Assembly (NCBI GenBank): GCA_016278615.1
Contig: JADQBM010000010.1
Location: 1 to 64,000, forward strand
Direction: 5' to 3'
Origin: Clostridia bacterium
GTDB lineage: Bacteria; Bacillota; Clostridia; Peptostreptococcales; JAAYPU01
Length of the DNA stretch: 64,000 nt
Shown here: positions 45,010 through 53,467 of the stretch, in pieces
Layout of the letters: each line of letters opens with the position of its first letter
How positions within the stretch are numbered: position 1 is the stretch's first letter
Position numbers and translations under genes: made by a program
Notes under the pieces: model-generated
What the model was told of the DNA's origin: nothing
What the model saw: the letters and a program-made list of their open reading frames with translations, nothing else
Database searches by the model: none

Positions 45010-45376
45010 TAAGTATAAAGCATAAATAGACGCCTTTGGCGTAGGAAAAGTGTGAGTTTAAATAGGCTACTTCGTAGCCAGTTTAAGTTTAAGTTCAAAC
45101 AGAAGATTTTGTGAAACAAAATCCTCCATAATTCTTAATTCTTAATTCTTATCTTACACTTCCACTTCTAGTTTTACTTAAACTTAAACTTAAACTTATC
45201 CTTACCCTTACACTTCCACTTCTACTTTTACTTAAACTTATCTTTCCACTTACACTTCAACTTATACTTTTACTTACACTTCAACTTATACTTACACTTA
45301 CACTTACACTTACACTTACACTTATACTTCAACTTATACTTTTACTTGCACTTCCACTTATCCTTCCACTTCCGCA
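45010..45376. repeat. Large hexamer array with core hairpin
   Basis: About 350 bases. From the left: gcctttggc and ggctacttcgtagcc hairpins, taagtttaagttc units, the core hairpin gattttgtgaaacaaaatc followed by ctccataattcttaattc, then more than 30 six-base units of the cttaca/cttcaa/cttata type up to the VOC gene. No ORF. The largest simple-repeat tract in the window. Confidence 0.85.
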
Positions 45377-45379
45377 GAA

Positions 45380-45751
45380 TTATTTCCTCTCTGGTATGAT
45401 TTCCAACCAATAGCCATCTGGATCCGAAATAAAATAAATGCCCATAGCTTTATTTTCGAAACAGATACATCCCATTTCCTTATGAAGCTTATAAGCTCCA
45501 TCAAAATCATCCGTTCTAAAAGCAATATGAATTTCATTATCTCCTAAATTATAAGGCCCTTCCTTATCTCTAAGCCAAGTAAGTTCTATTAAATGCTTGG
45601 AAATGCCATCCCCTAAAAAAACAATAATAAAACTACCGTCATCGGCATGGGTGCGTCTTTCTTCTTTAAGCCCCAAAGCTTTATTATAGAATTCTATAGA
45701 TGCCTCAAGATTCTTTACATTAATGTTATTATGTACCACCTCAAATTTCAT
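45380..45751 (-). CDS. VOC family (glyoxalase-like) protein
   Basis: Two beta-alpha-beta-beta-beta units: NNINVKNLEASIEFYNKALGL and IHIAFRTDDFDGAYKLHKEM, ending SDPDGYWLEIIPE. It resembles lactoylglutathione lyase (GloA) in length and order, with His and Glu candidates at usual metal positions (VVHNN, HLIELTW, IHIAF, LEIIPE). ATG 45751 with ggaggtg. Whether it is a true glyoxalase I cannot be told. Both sides are hexamer arrays. Confidence 0.85.
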   Translation of the reverse strand: MKFEVVHNNINVKNLEASIEFYNKALGLKEERRTHADDGSFIIVFLGDGISKHLIELTWLRDKEGPYNLGDNEIHIAFRTDDFDGAYKLHKEMGCICFENKAMGIYFISDPDGYWLEIIPERK

Positions 45752-45794
45752 AAAATTCACCTCCATTCTATATTGTATCAAATTCCAATTGTAA

Positions 45795-46216
45795 ATAAAA
45801 GTGTGAGTAGAAGTGTAAGTGTGAGTGTGAGTGTAAGTATGAGAGAAGAAAAGCTTTGAATAATGTGTTTTAAAAACTCAACACTTTAATCTTTATATTC
45901 ATTCAACTTAAACTACTCCGAAGGAGTTTATTTATACTTAATATCTTGACACTTACACTGCCCCGAAGGAGCCTATTCATACTTGACACTTAAATAATTC
46001 TTTGACAGAAGCACCTCAACTGGTTAAAATAGAAAGGTATGTAATTAAAGAGTTTCAAGTGCAAAGTTTAAGAATTAAGCTTAAGTGTAAGTGTAAGTGT
46101 AAATTGTAGAGATGGGTCCCTGTGCCCATCCGCATCATTGAATAAAAAAAAGTTTAAGTATAAGTGTAAGTTAAATTGTAGGGATGGGTCCCTGTGCCCA
46201 TCCGCATCATTGAATA
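45795..46216. repeat. Hexamer arrays and 72-base tandem repeat
   Basis: 45795-45840 has gtgtaa/gtgtga units. 45900-45990 has the complementary cttaca units with two gaagga hairpins. At 46080-46216 a unit of about 72 bases, containing taagtg repeats and the palindrome gatgggtccctgtgcccatc, occurs twice in tandem and ends 14 bases before the ABC-F start. No gene is seen in this 440-base gap. Confidence 0.8.
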
Positions 46217-46230
46217 GAGGAGAATAAGTA

Positions 46231-47787
46231 ATGAGTGTATTAATTGTAGAAAATGTTTCTCATGGCTTTGGAGCACGTAAAATACTTGAAAACGCCTCAT
46301 TTCGCCTATTAAAAGGTGAGCATGTGGGGCTTATCGGTGCAAATGGAGAAGGAAAATCTACATTTCTAAATATTATTACTGGACACCTTGCTCCAGATGA
46401 AGGAAAAGTAGAATGGTCCAAAAGGGTAACTGTTGGATATCTGGATCAACATACCATTTTAAAAAAAGGCAAAACCATCAGAGAAGTATTAAGAGAAGCT
46501 TTTCAAGGCATGTTTGATCTGGAATCAGAGATGCTATTGCTATATGAAAAAATGAGTGATGCCTCATCAGAAGAATTAGATAGCATGATGGAAGATGTAG
46601 GAGAAATCCAAAACTTTCTTGAGCATAGTGGCTTTTATACACTGGATGCCAAAATCGAAGAACTAGCAAATGGATTAGGTTTAGGAGAAATAGGACTTGA
46701 CCGTGATGTTGCCGAGCTAAGTGGCGGCCAGCGAACAAAAATACTCTTGACAAAACTGCTCCTTCAAAATCCAACGATTTTACTTTTGGATGAGCCTACC
46801 AACTATCTTGATCCCGAACATATCCAATGGCTCAAAAGATATCTTCAAGAATATGAAAACAGCTTTATACTTATTTCACATGATATCCCATTCTTAAATG
46901 AAGTAATCAATGTTATTTATCATGTTGAAAATGGCATATTGACCCGGTATTCTGGAGACTACTCGCAATTTCGACAGATGTACTCAGTAAAGAAAGAACA
47001 AGAATCAAAGGCTTATGAAAAACAGCAGCAAGAAATAGATAAAATGGAAGATTTTATTTCCAGAAATAAAGCACGCGTTGCAACGCGTGGCATGGCCAAC
47101 AGCCGGCAAAAGAGACTGGATAAGATAGAAGTCATGGAAAGGCCAAGAGAAAAACCCAAACCGATTTTTGAATTTCGCGCAGGAAGAACCCCAAGTCGAT
47201 TTATCGTCGAGGCGAAAGATTTGGTATTGGGTTATGATGAGCCTCTAACCAAACCTGTAGATGTGATTATAGAAAGAGGTCAAAAAATAGCCATACGTGG
47301 TGTCAATGGGTTAGGAAAATCCACCCTTCTAAAGACTTTACTGGGTCACATTCCCCCTATATCGGGCACTGTAACCTTAGGGGATTATCTCGCTCCTGGC
47401 TATTTTGAACAAGAGTCCAATCGCAATAACAACAACACAGCCCTTGAAGAAATATGGAAAGCCTACCCTTCTATGGAGAACAGGGAAGTTCGTTCTGCAT
47501 TGGCACGTTGTGGTTTAACCAATGAACATATTACAAGTCAAATGATGGTTCTAAGTGGTGGTGAAAATGCCAAAGTCCGATTGTGTCACTTAATGTTGAA
47601 AGACATCAATTGGCTGGTATTAGACGAGCCTACCAACCACTTAGACCTTGAAGCCAAAGATGAACTGAAAAGAGCTTTAATTGCTTTTAAAGGGACTATT
47701 TTGTTAGTCTCCCATGAGCCCTATTTCTACGAAGACTGGGTAACCGACATTTGGAATGTAGAGGATTGGACGACAAAAATTGTATAA
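46231..47787 (+). CDS. ABC-F family ATP-binding protein
   Basis: Ribosome-associated ABC-F protein: two ATPase domains in one chain and no membrane segments. First: GANGEGKST, LSGGQRTKI, LLLDEPTNYLD. Second: GVNGLGKST, LSGGENAKV, VLDEPTNHLD. The linker (about 240-310) is charged and holds MEDFISRNKARVATRGMANS. 518 aa. Roles range from translation factor to antibiotic resistance; I cannot decide which. The repeated 72-base leader could influence expression. Confidence 0.93.
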   Translation: MSVLIVENVSHGFGARKILENASFRLLKGEHVGLIGANGEGKSTFLNIITGHLAPDEGKVEWSKRVTVGYLDQHTILKKGKTIREVLREAFQGMFDLESEMLLLYEKMSDASSEELDSMMEDVGEIQNFLEHSGFYTLDAKIEELANGLGLGEIGLDRDVAELSGGQRTKILLTKLLLQNPTILLLDEPTNYLDPEHIQWLKRYLQEYENSFILISHDIPFLNEVINVIYHVENGILTRYSGDYSQFRQMYSVKKEQESKAYEKQQQEIDKMEDFISRNKARVATRGMANSRQKRLDKIEVMERPREKPKPIFEFRAGRTPSRFIVEAKDLVLGYDEPLTKPVDVIIERGQKIAIRGVNGLGKSTLLKTLLGHIPPISGTVTLGDYLAPGYFEQESNRNNNNTALEEIWKAYPSMENREVRSALARCGLTNEHITSQMMVLSGGENAKVRLCHLMLKDINWLVLDEPTNHLDLEAKDELKRALIAFKGTILLVSHEPYFYEDWVTDIWNVEDWTTKIV

Positions 47788-47790
47788 AAA

Positions 47791-47946
47791 TTATTGGTTC
47801 TCGGTTTCATCCACCAACTCTTTTTCGCCTCTTGCTACAAGCTCTCTGAGGGTCATATTGCCAAAATCTGCTTCGATAAAGGTTGGTTTATTCTTATAAT
47901 CACTAAGTCTTTCATTGTTTCTTTTTACACTGCTATCTTCCTTCAT
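47791..47946 (-). CDS. 51-aa protein coupled to a SASP gene
   Basis: Not in the ORF track. ATG 47946 lies one base after the stop of the SASP gene upstream (TAG-c-ATG), with aaggag inside that gene. Sequence: MKEDSSVKRNNERLSDYKNK, then PTFIEADFGNMTLRELVARG and a C-terminal KELVDETENQ. The last part resembles the SASP pattern M..ELV..GEKEL. It is probably a small spore-associated protein expressed with the SASP. Confidence 0.65.
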   Translation of the reverse strand: MKEDSSVKRNNERLSDYKNKPTFIEADFGNMTLRELVARGEKELVDETENQ

Positions 47947-47947
47947 G

Positions 47948-48118
47948 CTAACGCATCTCCTTCTTTCTAATCAATTCTTTTTCGCCCATCTCAACTAGCT
48001 TGTGCGTCATTCTTCCACCAATTTTTCCACCATTAACTATCTTTGACGTGATTTCCTGGGATACTTCTAATTTCATTTTTTCCAGAGCTTTCATTGCATT
48101 GGGATCTATTTTATCCAA
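47948..48118 (-). CDS. Alpha/beta-type small acid-soluble spore protein variant
   Basis: 56 aa, too short for the track. TTG 48118 follows ggagg by eight bases. MDKIDPNAMKALEKMKLEVS has the SASP helix with E-V in place of the usual E-I/F-A germination protease site. The second conserved helix is GGKIGGRMTHKLVEMGEKEL. It lacks the GY.G.LTSRE stretch of classical SASPs, so it is a divergent member that binds DNA in the spore (inference). Confidence 0.75.
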   Translation of the reverse strand: MDKIDPNAMKALEKMKLEVSQEITSKIVNGGKIGGRMTHKLVEMGEKELIRKKEMR

Positions 48119-48149
48119 ATCTATCGCCTCCCTATTTGACTAGACCTAT

Positions 48150-48352
48150 CACGGGCAGGCACAAGCCCCGCCCCAACAAGATTAAGTGTTAAGTTTAAGT
48201 GGGCTCCTTCGGAGTAGAGCGAGTTTAAAGACTTTTTATGGTTTGCCCTCTGCTTCTACTTACACTTACACTTACACTTCTACTTTTTCTTACTTACCCT
48301 TCACCTTCACCTTATACTTACACTTATACTTAAGCTTAAGCTTCAGCTTTTC
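48150..48352. repeat. Palindrome and hexamer arrays between SASP genes
   Basis: gggcaggcacaagccccgcccc at 48151, then taagtgttaagtttaagtgg, the hairpin ctccttcggag, and a right arm of cttaca/cttcac/cttata units. Same inverted-arm layout as at 27.3 and 45 kb. Confidence 0.8.
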
Positions 48353-48363
48353 CCTTTTCCCTG

Positions 48364-48594
48364 TCACCTATCCCCATTAGTTGAATTCTCAAGAAGTGCT
48401 CTTTCCCCCATAGTTATAAGCCTTCTTGTCATCTCGCCACCTACAGGTCCTCCATAAAACCCATATTCTCTGGATGTCATTTCCCCTTTTTGGGTCGGTA
48501 TTGGCACACGATCCATCCCTAATTCCTCTGCTATTTCCATTTTCATCTGGTTCAAAGCTTCTTTAGCATTTCCATCAAGTAATTGTTTTGACAT
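48364..48594 (-). CDS. Alpha/beta-type small acid-soluble spore protein
   Basis: Binds and protects DNA in dormant spores. The first helix NQMKMEIAEELGM contains the EIA germination-protease site. The second conserved region is GEMTSREYGFYGGPVGGEMT followed by RRLITMGE. ATG 48594 (MSKQLLDGN) with ggtgg upstream; the track GTG is four codons earlier. Upstream, tgaatga and aatagta could be a sigmaG promoter (weak). Confidence 0.92.
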   Translation of the reverse strand: MSKQLLDGNAKEALNQMKMEIAEELGMDRVPIPTQKGEMTSREYGFYGGPVGGEMTRRLITMGERALLENSTNGDR

Positions 48595-48699
48595 AATCTC
48601 TACCACCTTTTTAAATTTAATATATACTACTATTTTTATTAGTTTTCTCTAAGTCATTCAAGGCAAATAAAGGCATGCCTTCCATTGCCAAATAAAGTG

Positions 48700-48835
48700 A
48701 GCCCCATCAGTGGGAGTTTCAAACTCTCCACTGATGGCAAGACGAACAAATTTCGAATTTAGCAGCTCTTGATCTCGCCACCTATAGAGTGGGAGTCTTA
48801 GAGCTGTTTAATGAGATAATTTTACTCACAATACT
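48700..48835. repeat. Two strong palindromes upstream of guaB
   Basis: ccatcagtgg-gagtttcaaactc-tccactgatgg, a long near-perfect hairpin. A second pair, cagctct...agagctg, encloses ccaccta/gagtggg words. They lie between the SASP and guaB genes, upstream of the guaB promoter. Confidence 0.7.
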
Positions 48836-48863
48836 CCACTTATGAATTTAAACACAAAACCAT

Positions 48864-48892
48864 TTGACAACTGAAATAATTTAAAGTAAGAT
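48864..48892 (+). promoter_or_regulatory. guaB promoter
   Basis: TTGACA, 17-base spacer, TAAGAT, 45 bases before the guaB start codon. No purine riboswitch was seen in the leader. Confidence 0.75.
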
Positions 48893-48936
48893 GGTTAAAA
48901 TTTGAATAAGAATAAATATCATAAAGGAGGTTCTAA

Positions 48937-50433
48937 ATGGCCCAAATATATACGGACATATCCAGAACGTTTAACGAGTATCTTTTAATGCCCAACCTTA
49001 CTACTAAAAGTTGTATTTCTGACTCTATTGATTTAAGCACCCCTATCACAAAATATAAAAAAGGAGAACCATGCAGTCTCAAAATAAATATTCCAATCGT
49101 ATCTGCTATCATGCAATCTGTTTCCAATGATTCTCTTGCTATTGCTTTATCAAGATGTGGTGGCTTATCCTTTATATTCGGATCACAATCTATTGAAAAA
49201 CAAGCTGAGATGGTTAGAAAAGTAAAGAAGTACAAGCAAGGTTTTGTAATAAGCGACTCCAACCTAACTGTTCATCATACCTTGAAAGATGTTTTAGAAT
49301 TAAGAGAGGCAACTGGACATTCTACAATCCCTGTAACTGAAGATGGCTTGCCTTCCGGAAAACTTATGGGCATCATTACCAGCCGAGATTACAGATTAAG
49401 TAGAGATTCTTTAGAAAAAAAAGTTTCAGATTTTATGACGCCATTTTCTAAATTAATAGCAGGTCAATACGGCATTAGCTTAAGTGAGGCAAATGACATC
49501 ATATGGGATAACAAGTTAAATTGCTTACCTATTGTTGATAATCAGCAGAACCTACACGCCTTGGTCTTCAGAAAAGATTATGACTATCATAAGCAAAATC
49601 CGAATCAATTAATGGATAGCGAAAAACGTCTTATGGTGGGAACTGGTATCAACACTCATGATTATAAAGAAAGAGTCCCTGCATTAATTGAAGCCGGAAC
49701 GGACATATTTTGTGTTGACTCATCAGATGGATACACAGAATGGCAAAAGGAAACAATTCAGTATGTTAAAAAAGCTTATGGCGATACCGTTAAAATTGGC
49801 GGTGGCAATGTTGTCGATAAAGAAGGGTTTTTATACCTTGTGGAGGCAGGCGCCGATTTTGTAAAGATTGGTATCGGTGGTGGTTCGATATGCATTACCC
49901 GAGAACAAAAAGGTATTGGCAGAGGACAGGCAACCACTGTACTTGAGGTGGCTAAGGCAAGAGATGAATATCTGAAAGAGACAGGCATATATATTCCTAT
50001 ATGCTCAGACGGAGGCATCGTTCACGATTATCATATTGTACTGGCACTTGCTATGGGTGCTGACTTTGTAATGATGGGACGATATTTTGCCCGATTTGAT
50101 GAAAGTCCTACAAAAAAAGTTAAACATGGCAACACCTATGTAAAAGAATATTGGGGCGAAGGCTCTAATCGTGCAAGAAATTGGCAAAGATATGATATTA
50201 GCGAAGAAAAAGGCCTTAAGTTTGAAGAGGGTGTAGACAGTTATGTCCCTTATGCCGGTAAACTAAAGGATAATTTAGAAGTTACACTCAGCAAAATAAA
50301 ATCAACTTTAGCAAGTTGTGGATCCAATTCAATTAGACACTTGCAAGACACAGCAAGAATAACTCTTGTTTCATCAACAAGTATCATAGAAGGTGGGTCA
50401 CATGATGTCATTTTAAAAGAAAATGATTATTGA
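48937..50433 (+). CDS. guaB: IMP dehydrogenase, Tritrichomonas-like clade
   Basis: Oxidises IMP to XMP, the first step of GMP synthesis. Catalytic Cys loop [20 protein letters not shown], the NAD-site [11 protein letters not shown] and [11 protein letters not shown] are clear. A CBS pair lies at about residues 110-220 ([22 protein letters not shown]). The flap is [17 protein letters not shown], unlike the usual bacterial YRGMGS type but very like the Tritrichomonas foetus enzyme as I recall it. 498 aa. Shine-Dalgarno aaaggagg. Monocistronic, with its own promoter and terminator. Confidence 0.94.
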   Translation: MAQIYTDISRTFNEYLLMPNLTTKSCISDSIDLSTPITKYKKGEPCSLKINIPIVSAIMQSVSNDSLAIALSRCGGLSFIFGSQSIEKQAEMVRKVKKYKQGFVISDSNLTVHHTLKDVLELREATGHSTIPVTEDGLPSGKLMGIITSRDYRLSRDSLEKKVSDFMTPFSKLIAGQYGISLSEANDIIWDNKLNCLPIVDNQQNLHALVFRKDYDYHKQNPNQLMDSEKRLMVGTGINTHDYKERVPALIEAGTDIFCVDSSDGYTEWQKETIQYVKKAYGDTVKIGGGNVVDKEGFLYLVEAGADFVKIGIGGGSICITREQKGIGRGQATTVLEVAKARDEYLKETGIYIPICSDGGIVHDYHIVLALAMGADFVMMGRYFARFDESPTKKVKHGNTYVKEYWGEGSNRARNWQRYDISEEKGLKFEEGVDSYVPYAGKLKDNLEVTLSKIKSTLASCGSNSIRHLQDTARITLVSSTSIIEGGSHDVILKENDY

Positions 50434-50451
50434 CAGAATAACTTTAAATAT

Positions 50452-50487
50452 AAAGCTCCTATGGAATCATTCCATAGGAGCTTTTTT
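50452..50487 (+). terminator. guaB terminator
   Basis: aagctcctatggaat and attccataggagctt form a 15-bp perfect stem followed by tttt. Confidence 0.92.
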
Positions 50488-50506
50488 CATTTGGATAACA
50501 TGATAT

Positions 50507-51040
50507 CTAATAATTTTTTAATTCTACCTCAAAATATGCTTTAGGGTGCGTACATACGGGACACATTTGAGGTGCTTTACTGCATGTTATTATATGCCCA
50601 CAATTTCTGCATTTAAAAGTAACTTCTTCCTCTTTTTCAAATACCTTATTGTTTTTTACGTTATCTAATAAGGTTTTATATCTTTCTTCATGGAGTTTCT
50701 CAATCTTAGCTACCCCTTCAAACAACCTTGCGATATCTACAAATCCTTCTTCTCTTGCATCTGAAGCAAAATGATTGTACATATCTGTCCATTCATAGTG
50801 TTCTCCAGCGGCAGCTGCTGCTAAATTGTCTTCTGTTGTAGAAATACCATCTAATAGTTTAAACCATATTTTAGCATGCTCTTTTTCATTTTCAGCAGTT
50901 TCTAGAAAAAAGGCAGCAATTTGCTCGTATCCTTCTTTCTTAGCTTTCGAAGCAAAATAGGTATATTTATTTCTTGCCTGAGATTCACCTGCGAAAGCAT
51001 CTTGTAAATTTTTTTCGGTTTTAGTCCCCTTTAAATTCAT
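50507..51040 (-). CDS. Rubrerythrin
   Basis: Di-iron peroxidase for oxidative stress defence in anaerobes. The ferritin-like domain has [20 protein letters not shown] and [16 protein letters not shown], with the second helix pair [27 protein letters not shown]. The C-terminal rubredoxin domain is [20 protein letters not shown]. 177 aa. It starts 15 bases after the rubredoxin-like gene in the same direction, suggesting one operon with it. Confidence 0.95.
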   Translation of the reverse strand: MNLKGTKTEKNLQDAFAGESQARNKYTYFASKAKKEGYEQIAAFFLETAENEKEHAKIWFKLLDGISTTEDNLAAAAAGEHYEWTDMYNHFASDAREEGFVDIARLFEGVAKIEKLHEERYKTLLDNVKNNKVFEKEEEVTFKCRNCGHIITCSKAPQMCPVCTHPKAYFEVELKNY

Positions 51041-51055
51041 TCCATTTTTCCTCCT

Positions 51056-51385
51056 TTACCATTTGCCTTTTCCAATATGTCCGGCTATTTCAGCTTTTGC
51101 TCTTTGCTTAATAATATAGACTTCATCTTTTGCTTTAGTAAAATTGTCCACACAGGGAGGATCTAACTTTATATCAATACCCTCTTTGCATAAACTAAAT
51201 ATTTGATCACAAAGATGAATCATTTCCATATGTATGTCATTGGTTCTTTCTGCTGCGTACACTTTGTCTTGTTCCTCTTTCGATAACTGTACGAATTTCT
51301 CTTTTGGCGCACCACATTTAGGACATTTATCTGGGGCATCATTTCCTTCTACTGTCATACCACACACTGTACATTTCCAAAGCAT
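51056..51385 (-). CDS. Rubredoxin-domain protein
   Basis: N-terminal rubredoxin-like iron site: WKCTVCGMTVEGNDAPDKCP then KCGAPKEKF, two CXXC pairs. The C-terminal 65 residues form helices (NDIHMEMIHLCDQIFSLCKE) with extra Cys and His. 109 aa. Probably donates electrons to the rubrerythrin encoded directly downstream. A ggagag lies upstream of ATG 51385. Confidence 0.85.
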   Translation of the reverse strand: MLWKCTVCGMTVEGNDAPDKCPKCGAPKEKFVQLSKEEQDKVYAAERTNDIHMEMIHLCDQIFSLCKEGIDIKLDPPCVDNFTKAKDEVYIIKQRAKAEIAGHIGKGKW

Positions 51386-51417
51386 TATAATCTCTCCTTC
51401 TCGTTTTCAATATTTTT

Positions 51418-51966
51418 TTATCCAGCAAATCCTACTGGAATTTTACCATTAACAGCACTAACAATTTCATTGGCTTTTTCTTCATCAAAAGCACTGCAAA
51501 GCTCTATGAAGGCAATTCCTGAATCCGCCATTTTTTTTGCTTGGTCACAGGCCTCTTTCATATTGCTTACACCCACAACAGTCGTGTCCAACTCATCTGA
51601 TTCCATCTTCAAGTTGTGGATTTCAGGTGCAAATCCATCGACTTTTATGATGATGCCGTAAGTCTTAATGCTGGTTAAAGCATTAAATTTTGCCATTTCA
51701 ACATCATTATATCGGACAAATTTTATTCCGACATCCTTATTCACCAAAGACTTAATCTCATTGGCCTTTGCCTCATCATAATCCCCACACAAATCAATAA
51801 GTTGAGCACCATCCTTAACAGCTTTTTCAACAGTTTTGCAAGCCATATCCATAGAATTTACTCCAAATACATTGACTTTAAAAGAATCTGATTCAAATGA
51901 ACCATGATAATTTTCAGGCGTCAGAGTCTCTGAGTTTAATATAAATACATATTTAAAAACACCCAT
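51418..51966 (-). CDS. Duplicated DUF6506-type protein
   Basis: Two repeats of about 90 aa. Repeat 1 has MGVFKYVFILNSETLTPENY and AVKDGAQLIDLCGDYDEAKA. Repeat 2 has KTYGIIIKVDGFAP and ADSGIAFIELCSAFDEEKAN. Each carries a conserved I-[DE]-L-C, with a Cys. I associate this pattern with DUF6506, of unknown function. ATG 51966 (MGVFKY) has gaggg upstream. It reads toward the rubredoxin and rubrerythrin genes and may belong to their redox-stress operon. Confidence 0.7.
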   Translation of the reverse strand: MGVFKYVFILNSETLTPENYHGSFESDSFKVNVFGVNSMDMACKTVEKAVKDGAQLIDLCGDYDEAKANEIKSLVNKDVGIKFVRYNDVEMAKFNALTSIKTYGIIIKVDGFAPEIHNLKMESDELDTTVVGVSNMKEACDQAKKMADSGIAFIELCSAFDEEKANEIVSAVNGKIPVGFAG

Positions 51967-52101
51967 ATTAAAACAACCCTCCATCTTTATCTATCTTCTA
52001 TTGTAAGGCAAGATTGTATATTTTTCCATGTTTTTTATTAATAAACTCATATCTAACTATTTACCCTAATAAGGAAATATCTAAACATGAAAATTAAAAA
52101 A

Positions 52102-52941
52102 CTATCCAATAAGCCGTTTAATCCCGCTTTCCGTCATTTCAATCTTTCTCTCTTTTAATAATCGGCCTACTGCTCTTTTAAAGGCTCTCTTACTCATATT
52201 CAGTTCTTGACTGATCTTATCTGGATCGCTTTTATCATTTAACAAAAGAACACCATTATTTTCTTCGAGTCTTTCTAAGATTGTTTCTGTATCTTTATTC
52301 ATCTGAATATATGCTTTATCTTTTAAAGACAATTCAAGTTTTCCATCTTCTCTCACATAAACAACCCTTGCTTCTACATGATCTCCGCATTTGCATTGAC
52401 CATAAAATTCTTTAACCGGAATTAATCCATGATATTGATTGTCGATTGCAACAAAAGCGCCTAAGTCTTCTTTAATCAGATAAAGGGTTCCCTTTACATG
52501 ATCATTAACTTCATAAGGAGACTCACTGGAGAGCATTTTATAGACATCCATGGAGGCACAAAGACGCTCACTTTTATCTATGTACAAGCCCACTAAATAG
52601 GCCTTTTCTTCTACAACTTCACAGGTTTGTTCTCTGAAGGGTAGCAGTAAATCTTTCTCCAATCCCCAATCTAAAAATGTGCCAATATCGGTAACTTGAG
52701 CAACCTTGAGCTCCGCTGTTTTTCCCAATGTTATTAATGGCGTTTTAGTGGTTGCTATGATTCTGTCATTGGAATCGTTATAAATAAATACTTCTATCTC
52801 ATCACCCAGTTCCACTCCCGTTGGGATTTGTGCAATAGGGAGCAAGACACTCTCATTAGGTAAATCCTCTGAGATGAGATAGGCACCCTGTGGTGACATT
52901 CTATCCATTACCAAACTTTGTATTTCCCCAAGTTTAATCAT
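52102..52941 (-). CDS. cvfB: CvfB-like S1 RNA-binding protein
   Basis: 279 aa with several S1-like OB folds. The segments VTDIGTFLDWGLEKDLLLPF and DLGAFVAIDNQYHGLIPVKE are typical of CvfB/YitL, and the C-terminal winged helix has DPDKISQELNMSKRAFKRAV. In other Firmicutes CvfB is a virulence and RNA regulator; its exact role here is unknown. A ggaagga lies upstream of ATG 52941. Confidence 0.88.
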   Translation of the reverse strand: MIKLGEIQSLVMDRMSPQGAYLISEDLPNESVLLPIAQIPTGVELGDEIEVFIYNDSNDRIIATTKTPLITLGKTAELKVAQVTDIGTFLDWGLEKDLLLPFREQTCEVVEEKAYLVGLYIDKSERLCASMDVYKMLSSESPYEVNDHVKGTLYLIKEDLGAFVAIDNQYHGLIPVKEFYGQCKCGDHVEARVVYVREDGKLELSLKDKAYIQMNKDTETILERLEENNGVLLLNDKSDPDKISQELNMSKRAFKRAVGRLLKERKIEMTESGIKRLIG

Positions 52942-53005
52942 TAATCAAAAATCCTTCCTTTACTAATATTTAAAATAAAAAGGAGAGTTTAACTCTCCCC
53001 TTAAT

Positions 53006-53188
53006 TTACCATCTGTCGTTATTTGAAAAATTTCTACTGCTGTTTCTTTGTTGTTTTCTAGCTTTCCTACATTCGGGACATCTTTGTGGTTCGTTCTCAA
53101 ATCCTTTTTCTTTGTAAAAAGCTTGCTCGCCTTCTGTAAAAGTGAATTCACTGTTACAGTCCTTGCACAAAATTGTTTTGTCTTCCAT
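53006..53188 (-). CDS. Zinc-ribbon protein (zinc-ribbon 'zf-trcl' type)
   Basis: 60 aa. MEDKTILCKDCNSEFTFTEG begins with CXXC; the second pair is RCPEC. The tail KARKQQRNSSRNFSNNDRW is basic. This is the probable-zinc-binding domain found in short clostridial proteins. Strong taggagg before ATG 53188. The larger overlapping ORF (52963-53271) in another frame is a shadow. Confidence 0.82.
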   Translation of the reverse strand: MEDKTILCKDCNSEFTFTEGEQAFYKEKGFENEPQRCPECRKARKQQRNSSRNFSNNDRW

Positions 53189-53467
53189 TTTCTACCTCCT
53201 AAATTTACTTGGACCTTGACATTCTTAATACTTCTCTCCAATATAAATTTAGGAGGCGGCACAAGAATCAATCCACGGTTTATATTAACTAACGATTTTA
53301 ATATACCATATCATTTTTCATTTAACAAGTAGTTTAAATTAAGATTTTTTAATTTCTCATATGAGCCTTATCACTGGCTTTTGGGTATGTTTAATCCTTT
53401 TGCATAACATTCTTTAACACTTAAACAAAATTATGATAAAATAAAAGAAAAGTGGAGGAAAGGGATC

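Noticed and set aside
45010-45376. CRISPR-like repetitive tract
   Set aside because: Units are six-base tandem repeats without spacers, and no cas genes are present.
48700-48900. Purine riboswitch upstream of guaB
   Set aside because: The hairpins there do not show the conserved purine aptamer loop sequences.
52963-53271. 102-aa minus-strand ORF over the zinc-ribbon gene
   Set aside because: Different frame from the 60-aa zinc-ribbon ORF, which has a strong Shine-Dalgarno and CXXC motifs.
53330-53467. T-box leader upstream of cysK
   Set aside because: No T-box sequence or specifier stem is visible in the short gap.
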